Position numbers and translations under genes: made by a program. Positions 17,106 to 23,994 of a DNA stretch of 64,000 nucleotides are shown here, one piece after another (the first letter of the stretch is position 1; each line of letters opens with the position of its first letter). Below the pieces are notes generated by a model. The model had not been told where the DNA came from, made no database searches, and was given only the letters and a program-made list of their open reading frames with translations. The stretch is from Phytohabitans suffuscus (GTDB lineage Bacteria; Actinomycetota; Actinomycetes; Mycobacteriales; Micromonosporaceae). The stretch covers positions 1,736,001 to 1,800,000 of the forward strand of contig NZ_AP022871.1 of the NCBI RefSeq assembly GCF_011764565.1, in the 5' to 3' direction.

Positions 17106-18383
17106 TCAGTTCCCTACTGTCGGTTGATCCGGAGCTGTGGTCTGCCCGGCCAGCGCACGGCGGCTGCGCTCGCGGGCGGCGTACCGGAGCGCGTCGCGGT
17201 GGGACGCGCGCACCCGGCGGCGCCGCTGGCCCCGGGTGAGCTGGCCCGGGACCCGGCCGCCGATGAGACGGGCGAGCACGAAGAGGAACAGCACGAGCGT
17301 CATGAGCACGGCGGCGGCGCCGAAGCCACGGGAGATCATGGTGTCGGACGGCGTGCGTACCAGCTGGAACGTCAGCAGGGGCAGGGACATCTGCGGGTTG
17401 CCGGTCGGGTCGAGGTTGGTGACCGCGGTGGCGCCGACGGTGAGCAGCACGGGCGAGGTCTCGCCGATACCGCGCGCGGTGCCCAGGATGACCGCGGTGG
17501 TGATGCCGGACCGCGCGGTCGGCAGCACCACGTGCCAGATCGTGCGCCACTGCGAGGCGCCGAGCGCGAGCGACGCCTCGCGCAGCGAGCCCGGCACCAG
17601 CCGGATCACGACGTCGGCGGCGCGGATGATGATCGGCAGCATCATCACGCTCAGCGCGATCGCACCGGCCAGGCCCGACAGCGGCATGCCGAGCGTGAGG
17701 ATGATCGTGCCGTACACGAAGAGGCCGGCGACGATCGACGGCAGCGCCGTCATCGCCTCCACGATCGTGCGCACGAACCGGCTGTACGAGCCGGGCAGCT
17801 CGCTGAGGAAGACCGCGCCGATCACGCCCAGCGGCATGGTGATCGCCAGGGCGATGCTGATCTGTTCCAGCGTGCCGATCATCGCGTGGCGTACGCCGCC
17901 GACGTCGAGCGGCTGCAACGGCCCGGCCGAGCGCATGTCCTCGTAGTAGAAGTTGAGGTGGGCCAGCGCGTGCCGGCCGCGCACGAGCGTGAAGAGCACG
18001 ACCAGGACGAGCGCGAGCAGCATCAGGAGGGCGAGGCTGTAGATCACCGCCGCGGCCAGCCGGTCGCGCACCGCCGGCCCGGACTCGTCGAGCGAGACCA
18101 GCAGCGCGTATACGCCGAGGAAGAGCACGTACGACACGACGACGAACCCGAGCACGCCGTCGAACGGGGCGAGCTGGGTGAAGATCACCACCGTCAGGCA
18201 CACCGCCGACGCCGCCGCCCCGAAGATCGCGAACAGGTCGCTGCGGCGGGTCGTGCCGGTCGATCGGCGCTCCTCCGGCCCAGCCGGCTCGGCCGTGGTC
18301 CGGGGCAGCGTCGTCTCCGCCACGGCCGGTGTCACGGTCGTCCGCGACGCTGCGGTCTCGGAGGGCTGCACCTGCGTCGTCAT
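17106..18383 (-). CDS. pstA: Phosphate ABC transporter permease PstA
   Basis: 425 residues. A Thr/Pro-rich cytoplasmic N-terminus of ~45 residues precedes an extra set of helices (~50-140). The permease core starts at ~160, with TLEQISIALAITMPLGVIGAVFLSELPG and the coupling-helix EAA motif LREASLALGASQWRTIWHVVLP. GIGETSPVLLTVGATAV is PstA-typical. The tail is Arg-rich and cytoplasmic. It is longer than usual (~280-300 residues) because of the N-terminal helices, a form seen in some actinobacteria. It starts 4 nt after the pstC stop and ends 4 nt before pstS, an obvious operon. Confidence 0.93.
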   Translation of the reverse strand: MTTQVQPSETAASRTTVTPAVAETTLPRTTAEPAGPEERRSTGTTRRSDLFAIFGAAASAVCLTVVIFTQLAPFDGVLGFVVVSYVLFLGVYALLVSLDESGPAVRDRLAAAVIYSLALLMLLALVLVVLFTLVRGRHALAHLNFYYEDMRSAGPLQPLDVGGVRHAMIGTLEQISIALAITMPLGVIGAVFLSELPGSYSRFVRTIVEAMTALPSIVAGLFVYGTIILTLGMPLSGLAGAIALSVMMLPIIIRAADVVIRLVPGSLREASLALGASQWRTIWHVVLPTARSGITTAVILGTARGIGETSPVLLTVGATAVTNLDPTGNPQMSLPLLTFQLVRTPSDTMISRGFGAAAVLMTLVLFLFVLARLIGGRVPGQLTRGQRRRRVRASHRDALRYAARERSRRALAGQTTAPDQPTVGN

Positions 18384-18387
18384 CGCC

Positions 18388-19445
18388 CTATACCTCGCTG
18401 GCCGCGCCCGAGCGGCTGCGGCTGATGATGATGCCGGCGCCGAAGTTGACGATCAGCGTGACGGCGAAGAGCACCAGGCCGGCGGCCATCAGCGCGGCGA
18501 AGCCGATGCCGACGTCCTCGGCGTACCGCAGTGCGATGAGCGCCGAGATGGAGCCGCCGCCGTTCTGCAGGATGTGCGGCTGGATCACGAAGACGACGGA
18601 GATGATGAGGTAGACACCGATCGTCTCGCCGAGCGCCCGGCCGAGGCCGAGCATGGTGCCGCCGATCATGCCGCCCCGCCCGAAGGGCAGGACCACCGAG
18701 CGGATCATCCCCCACTTGGTGGCGCCGAGCGCGTACGCGCCCTCGCGCTCGCCGAGCGGCGCCTGCGAGAAGACCTCCCGCATGATCGAGGCGATGATCG
18801 GCGTGACCATCATCGACACCACGAGCCCGGCGACGAACGTCGACGCGGTCAGGGACGTCGGGCTCGACAGCGGGTCGCGCGGGTCGTAGTCGTCCACCTG
18901 GAAGAGCGGGATCCAGCCGAAGTACGTGGCGAGCCACCGCGGCAGCCCCTCGCCCTGCTCGCCGACCACCAGCAGCTGCGGCTGCAGGAGGAACAGCCCC
19001 AGATGCCGTAGACCACGCTCGGCACCGCGGCCATCAGGTCGACGAGGTTGATGAGCAACGGTTTGATCCGGCTCGGCGCGTACTCGGAGATGAAGAGCGC
19101 CGCGCCGAGCGCCAGCGGCACGGCGACGATGATCGCCACCGAGCCGATGAGCACCGTGCCGATGAGTACGCCCGCGACGCCGAAGTCGCCACCCTGCGGG
19201 TCCCACGCCTGCGTCGTCAGGAAGCCGAGACCGGCCTCCCGCCAGGCAGGCAGCGCGTCCCGGGTCAGGAAGATCCCGACCAGCAGCATGATGGCGAGCA
19301 CGACGGTGCCACCGGCCCGCGCGACTCCCCGGAAGACAAGGTCCGACGGGGTCCGCCGCTCCCGGATCCGGCGCGGCCTGTCCGCTGGACCCTCCGGTGT
19401 GGACGGTACGTACGTGGTCGGCGGTCCGGTGGGCGTTACAGTCAT
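18388..19445 (-). CDS. pstC: Phosphate ABC transporter permease PstC (single-base frameshift)
   Basis: About 352 residues once repaired. The N-terminal part (MTVTPTGPPTTYVPSTPEG..., first helices, VPLALGAALFISEYAP, VDLMAAVPSVVYGIWG) reads in one frame. The remainder (LFLLQPQLLVVGEQ..., EREGAYALGATKWGMIRSVVLP coupling helix, GLGRALGETIGVYLI) reads in the next. The switch is in the GGGG run at 18997-19000 (minus-strand TGGGGCTG). One more G gives the family-like ...YGIWGLFLLQP. The stop of the upstream YegP-like gene overlaps this ATG by one base. PstC pairs with PstA to form the phosphate channel. The break is probably an assembly omission rather than a dead gene. Confidence 0.9.
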
Positions 19446-19897
19446 CAGCCCGCGTTCCGCAGCTCTCGGTTGGGCCGCGGCGGTGTCTCCACGACACCCG
19501 TGCGCCGGCGGCCACGCCGGACACTTCGCGTGCCCGCGACGACCTCGGCCTTGGGCACGGCCTCGAGGAACCGCTCGAGGTTGTACGAACACTCCCGCGC
19601 GCGCAGGTAGGACCGGCTCGACACCGCCACCGGCTCACCGTCCAGCTCGATCCGCCAGGACCACTGTCCGGTCAGTTCGACAGTCGTCTCGACCGGCTTC
19701 ACCCGGTCGCGGTTGGCCTGCAGGTCGAGCACCGACTGGCGGCAGGAACTGTAGGTCTCGTGGTATGTGGTGCCGCGACCAAGCGGACGGTTGTTCGGCG
19801 AGACCAGCATCCAGAGAATGCCTTCAGCGGACCCGTCGCCGTCCTTGGACTCAGGCATCGGCGCGGCGAGAAACACGAACCGTGAATGCTGCACCAT
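19445..19897 (-). CDS. Small YegP/DUF1508-like protein coupled to pstC
   Basis: 150 residues from the ATG at 19897, which has GAAGGGA about 5 nt upstream; upstream in-frame sequence to 20137 does not look like protein. It appears to contain two half-repeats of the YegP/DUF1508 pattern (a hydrophobic strand, a polar turn, then Ser-x-x-Tyr): WMLVSPNNRPLGRGTTYHE, and WRIELDGEPVAVSSRSYLRA. There is no signal peptide or helix. It is the first gene of the pst transcript, downstream of a PHO-box-like site, and its stop overlaps the pstC start (TGATG). Family assignment is tentative; a role in phosphate sensing is only suggested by position. Confidence 0.6.
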   Translation of the reverse strand: MVQHSRFVFLAAPMPESKDGDGSAEGILWMLVSPNNRPLGRGTTYHETYSSCRQSVLDLQANRDRVKPVETTVELTGQWSWRIELDGEPVAVSSRSYLRARECSYNLERFLEAVPKAEVVAGTRSVRRGRRRTGVVETPPRPNRELRNAG

Positions 19898-20024
19898 GAT
19901 CCCTTCCGCAATGCGCACTGTGGTGCGCATGGCTGATCGCGCTCCCCAACGCGCCCGACCAGTGAGATCAGCCTCGGCAGGCACGATGTCCGCGCGCGCA
20001 GACGAAGACTCACGCCGGACATGC

Positions 20025-20046
20025 AAGAGGTGAACAGCGGGTAAGG
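20025..20046 (-). promoter_or_regulatory. PHO-box-like direct repeat upstream of the pst operon
   Basis: On the minus strand, two adjacent 11-nt units, CCTTACCCGCT (20046-20036) and GTTCACCTCTT (20035-20025). The second is an exact GTTCACC heptamer; the first matches at 4 of 7 positions. PhoP boxes in actinomycetes are built from such 11-nt direct repeats. It lies about 130 nt upstream of the first gene of the pst transcript (19897). Confidence 0.5.
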
Positions 20047-20176
20047 AGGCATCCACCTTTCGGGTAGCGCCAACGGCCGAATGCATGGCCACGAGCAGCT
20101 TCGTCAGCATTTCGACGTTTTCTTTCATTGACGTCAACGGATACGTGGATCGCCTTCGTCACGGCCGTCGAATCGA

Positions 20177-20908
20177 TCAGTTCGTACGCCGCCGCCGGGT
20201 CAGCAACGCGATCCCGCCGACGATCGCGAGCACGAGGACGACGCCGCCGACCCACATCGCGCTGGCCAGCGGCGAGGCGGAGCCGGACCGGTTGTTGCTC
20301 GCCAGCTCGGGGTCGGGCACCGCGGGCGGCGTCGTGGCACCGGCCGGCGCGGTGGCCGCCGGGTAACCGGCCGGCGGCGCGGGCGACCCCGTGCCACCGT
20401 TCACCGGCACGGTCGCCTTCGGCGGCGGGGGCGAGTCGAGCGAGGCGCCGCCGGCCGGCTGGCCCACCTTCCACTCGCGGCCGGTGACCGTGAGCGGGGT
20501 GATGAACCGGTCGGGGTGCTGGCCCCGGGTCAGGCTGTAGCACTCCACCACGACCCACCACTCGCCGTCGGCCGGGGCGCCGCCGATGGCGCGGCTGAAG
20601 GAGCGGTTGGGTTGGACCGATACCGCCTTCGTGTCGTACCCGCCGTCCCGCAGGGGCGTGGCCACGTTCTGGTACGGGCCGCCGGGCGGGCCGATCCGGA
20701 CCTGCGCGTCGCTGCCGAACCCGGTCGGGCACGGCTTGGAGGCGGACGCGGTATCGAAGATCGGGGTCTGGTCGACGGTGCCCTTGGTCGCCGAGAGCCG
20801 TACGGTCCCGAGCGGCGCCGCCGAGGCGGGCGTGGGGAAGGCGACCGTGGCGAGGGCGGCGACGGCGGCGGCTGACAGGGTGGCGGCGGTGGCTCGGACT
20901 CGAATCAC
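20177..20908 (-). CDS. Secreted/membrane protein with the shared N-terminal domain only
   Basis: 243 residues, GTG start. A signal peptide (~1-30: MIRVRATAATLSAAAVAALA...ASAA) is followed by the shared domain (CPTGFGSDAQVRIG; VVECYSLTRGQHPDRF; PNRSFSRAIGGAP), then a Pro/Ala/Gly linker (~150-205), a membrane helix (~213-235) and TRRRRTN. Unlike its paralogs it has no Ig repeat and no LPxTG motif, so it is tethered to the membrane. It is probably monocistronic: a ~280-nt gap separates it from the pst transcript. A GTTCACC site lies 60 nt upstream. It is the minimal form of the family and shows that the N-terminal domain is a free-standing unit. Confidence 0.78.
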   Translation of the reverse strand: MIRVRATAATLSAAAVAALATVAFPTPASAAPLGTVRLSATKGTVDQTPIFDTASASKPCPTGFGSDAQVRIGPPGGPYQNVATPLRDGGYDTKAVSVQPNRSFSRAIGGAPADGEWWVVVECYSLTRGQHPDRFITPLTVTGREWKVGQPAGGASLDSPPPPKATVPVNGGTGSPAPPAGYPAATAPAGATTPPAVPDPELASNNRSGSASPLASAMWVGGVVLVLAIVGGIALLTRRRRTN

Positions 20909-20959
20909 ACGGACGGGTCTATTCAGCCCGCGCTAAGGCCATGTCAATGGGAGCCGCGC

Positions 20960-20981
20960 GCCAGACGCACAACAGGTGAAC
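20960..20981 (-). promoter_or_regulatory. PHO-box-like site upstream of the 20908 gene
   Basis: Minus-strand units GTTCACCTGTT (20981-20971) and GTGCGTCTGGC (20970-20960). The first is a perfect heptamer, the second a weak one. It is placed 52-73 nt before the GTG start, a plausible promoter position. Confidence 0.45.
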
Positions 20982-21174
20982 GGGACGGTCGGGCGAGCCG
21001 GGCGCCGCACCTTCCAGGCCACGCGCCGAGGCGTGCCGAGCCGGTCGCGAGGGTGGAGGCACCCACCGCCGCGACCGCGCCCGCCAGCACCTGACGCCGG
21101 TCGGCTGCAAGATCCATCGCGCCAATATCCCGATTGGAAATGGGCCGGCACAACCACGGCGGCCCCAATTATCC

Positions 21175-21207
21175 ATTCACGCGGAATTCACCAGCTGTCA
21201 ACTGCCG
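21175..21207 (+). promoter_or_regulatory. Triple PHO-box-like direct repeat upstream of the solute-binding/VWA operon
   Basis: Three consecutive 11-nt units: ATTCACGCGGA, ATTCACCAGCT and GTCAACTGCCG. The first two match GTTCACC at 5-6 of 7 positions in perfect 11-nt register. It ends 31 nt before the GTG at 21238, where a promoter would lie. It is one of the two clearest PHO-box-like sites in the window. Confidence 0.6.
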
Positions 21208-21237
21208 GGGTTTCCCGCCCCGCACACCATCGGGGCC

Positions 21238-22290
21238 GTGAAACGCCTCTGGATCATCATTACGACCGTGGTGGTGCTGGCCGCCCTCGGCGCCGGCGCC
21301 GGCTGGTACCTCGGTCACGACCGGCTGGACACGGTGCGCGGCGTGGTCGGTTCGGAGAAGGCGTCGTTCTTCGCCGACCAGCGGGTGAAGGACGCCTTCG
21401 CCAGCCACGGCCTGCGGGTGGAGACCGATTCGCGCGGCTCGCGGGAAATGGCCACCACCGTCCCACTCGATCGGTACGACTTCGCGTTTCCCGGCAGCGC
21501 GCAGGCGGCGGACCGGGTCAAGCAGGCCCGCCCCGCGACCGGCACGTACGCGCCGTTCTGGTCACCGCTGGCGGTCGCCACGTTCACCCCGGTCGCCGAC
21601 CTGCTGGCGGCGGAGGGCGTGGCCCGGCGGGCACCCGAGGGGCACTGGGTGCTCGACCTGCGCGGGTACCTCGACCTGGCCGGGCGGGACGTGCGCTGGG
21701 ACCAGCTCAAGGGCAACGTGGCCTACCCGGCCCGCCGCGACGTGCTGGTCACCACGACCCACCCCGGCGACTCCAACTCGGCCGGCGTGTACGCCTGGCT
21801 CGCCCTGCAGGAGCTGGGCGGCGGCGCCACGGCGCTCGACCAGGTGGTCAGGCTCTTCACCGACCAGGGCGGGCTGGAACGGTCCACTGAGGACCCGTTC
21901 GAGAAGTACCTCTCCCAGGGCCTCAACTACACGCCCCTCGTGCTGGTCTACGAGGCCCAGTACGTCGAAGCGGCCCATGCCGGCACCCTCCCGGCCAACG
22001 CCACGCTGCTCTACCTCGCGCCCACCACGCCCAGCGCGCACACGGTCGTCGCCTTCGGCGGCCCCGGCGACGACGTGGGGCGGCTGCTCGTCACCGATCC
22101 GGACCTCACCCGGCTCGCCGCCGAGCACGGCTTCCGCACCGGCGACGAGGCCGCCGTCGAGTCGGTGCTGGCCCAGGTGCCGGCCGGCGGCGCGCCGCTG
22201 CCCGCCAGGCTCACCGACATCGTCCCCGCGCCCGCGCCCGAAGTCGTCGACTCCCTCCTCACGACACTCGACCAGCGCCTGCGACCATGA
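21238..22290 (+). CDS. Membrane-anchored solute-binding-like protein
   Basis: 350 residues, GTG start. One N-terminal signal/anchor helix (MKRLWIIITTVVVLAALGAGAGWYLG) is followed by an extracellular domain. It looks like a periplasmic-binding fold: GSEKASFFADQRVKDAFASHGLRVE is the usual first strand-helix, followed by YDFAFPGSAQAADRV, TTHPGDSNSAGVYAWLAL and LNYTPLVLVYEAQYVEAA. There is no lipobox. It overlaps the next gene, which encodes a solute-binding/VWA protein, by 4 bp (ATGA), so the two probably act together. The ligand is unknown; placement next to pst and a PHO-like box suggests phosphate stress. Confidence 0.7.
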   Translation: MKRLWIIITTVVVLAALGAGAGWYLGHDRLDTVRGVVGSEKASFFADQRVKDAFASHGLRVETDSRGSREMATTVPLDRYDFAFPGSAQAADRVKQARPATGTYAPFWSPLAVATFTPVADLLAAEGVARRAPEGHWVLDLRGYLDLAGRDVRWDQLKGNVAYPARRDVLVTTTHPGDSNSAGVYAWLALQELGGGATALDQVVRLFTDQGGLERSTEDPFEKYLSQGLNYTPLVLVYEAQYVEAAHAGTLPANATLLYLAPTTPSAHTVVAFGGPGDDVGRLLVTDPDLTRLAAEHGFRTGDEAAVESVLAQVPAGGAPLPARLTDIVPAPAPEVVDSLLTTLDQRLRP

Positions 22291-23929
22291 CAAGGATCTC
22301 CGTGCGACGCTTTCTGCTTCTGACCACCGCCGCCGTGCTGCTGCTCGCCGGCGCCTGCACCACCGACCGGCCCACGCCGGGCGCGTCCGAGGCCCCGTTC
22401 AAGAAGGGCTCCGGCACCCTGCGCGTGCTCGCCGGCAGCGAGCTGCACGACCTCGAGCCGATCCTCGACGACGTGAAGGCCGCCACCGGCGTGACCGTCG
22501 AGCTCACCGAGATCGGCACCCTCGACGGGATCGAAAAGGTCGCCGCCGGCGCCGCCGTACGCGACCAGGACGCGATCTGGTTCTCCAACAACCGCTACCT
22601 GGAGCTGCACCCGCAGGCTTCCGGCCGGATCGACGTGAGCACCAAGGTGGCCAACTCTCCCGTCGTGCTCGGGCTCCGCGCCGGCAAGGCCAAGGAGCTG
22701 GGCTGGGACGAGCACCGTCCGACGTGGAGCGAGATCGCGGAGGCGGCCGGCGCGGGCCGGTTCACGTACGGCATGACCAACCCCGCCGCCTCCAACTCCG
22801 GCTACTCCGCGCTGGTCGGCGTCGCCGCCGCGCTGGCCGGCACCGGGCGGGCGCTGACCAGCGCCGAGATCACCGCGCTCACGCCGCGGCTGCGGTCCTT
22901 CTTCGCCGGGCAGTCGCTGACCGCGGGGTCGTCCGGCTGGCTGGCCGACGCGTACGTGGGCGGCAGTCCGGCGGCGCTCCGGTCGACGGGCTGGTCAACT
23001 ACGAGTCCGTGCTGCTCTCGCTGAACGAGGGCGGCAAGCTCGAGGAGCCGCTCACGGTGATCTACCCGGCGGACGGCGTGGTCACCGCCGACTACCCGCT
23101 CACGCTGCTGTCCGGCGCCTCCGAGCAGGCCCGCACCAACTACGCGGCGGTCGCCGACTACCTGCGCCGGCCCTCCACCCAGCGCAAGATCATGGAGACC
23201 ACCTTCCGCCGGCCGGCGGTGCCCGGCGTCGAGCTGACCGGGTCGTTCGGCCCGGCCGGCGGCGGCCTCGTCGAGCTGCCCTTCCCGGCCCGCTACGCCG
23301 ACGCGACCGCGCTGGTCACCGGCTTCGGCGACAGCCTGCGCAAGCCGGCCCGCACCATCTACGTGCTGGACGTCTCCGGCTCGATGAAGGGTGCCCGCGT
23401 CAAGGGCCTGCAGAGCGCGCTGCTCGGCCTCTCCGGCGCGGACAGCTCGCTCTCCGGCGAGCTGACCCGCTTCAACGGGCGCGAGCAGGTGATCATGCTG
23501 CCGTTCAGCACCACGCCGAAGGCGCCCCGCCGCTTCGACCTGCCGGCGGAGAACCGGCAGCCGGTCACCGACCAGATCCGCGGGTACGTGCGCGGCCTGG
23601 CCACGGCCGGCGACACCGCCATCTACGACGCGCTCACCAGCGCCGTCGACCTGGCCCGCCAGCTCGACGCCAAGGACCCGGACCGGTTCACCTCGATCGT
23701 GCTGCTGACCGACGGCGAACGGACCGTCGGGCCCAGGCTGCCGGAGTTCAAGACGTACCACGCCAAGCTGCCCGCGAAGATCAGGTCGATCCCGATCTTC
23801 ACGCTGCTCTTCGGCGAAGGCAACGTCGACGAGATGACCGAGGTGGCCCGGATCAGTGGCGGCCGCACGTTCGACGCCCGCGGCGGTTCGCTGGCCGGGG
23901 TCTTCAAACAGATCCGCGGGTACCAATAA
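22287..23929 (+). CDS. Solute-binding and VWA-domain lipoprotein (single-base frameshift)
   Basis: About 547 residues once repaired. The N-terminus is a lipoprotein signal (AAVLLLAGACTT). Residues ~35-330 are a solute-binding domain (GTLRVLAGSELHDLEPILDD; FTYGMTNPAASNSGYSAL). The C-terminal half is a von Willebrand A domain with the MIDAS motif DVSGSMKG, a Thr loop and LLTDGERT. The frame breaks after ADAYVGGSPAA and resumes at PVDGLVNYESVLL. One extra C at the CC of 22979-22980 (making CTCCCGGTC) restores it. The combination of binding and VWA domains is known as an actinobacterial architecture of unknown role. It probably forms an extracellular complex with the product of the preceding overlapping gene. 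Confidence 0.85.
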
Positions 23930-23930
23930 A

Positions 23931-23964
23931 GTTCATTCGACGTTCCGGCTGGTGTTCCACCTCG
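23931..23964 (+). promoter_or_regulatory. PHO-box-like repeats upstream of the phytase-like gene
   Basis: Units GTTCATTCGAC (23931-23941), GTTCCGGCTGG (23942-23952) and, after one extra base, GTTCCACCTCG (23954-23964). All begin GTTC, and the first two are in exact 11-nt register. The site lies right after the VWA gene stop and 31 nt before the ATG at 23995. Confidence 0.55.
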
Positions 23965-23994
23965 GCGCCCGGCAGGGGCTTGCATCAGCCCGTG

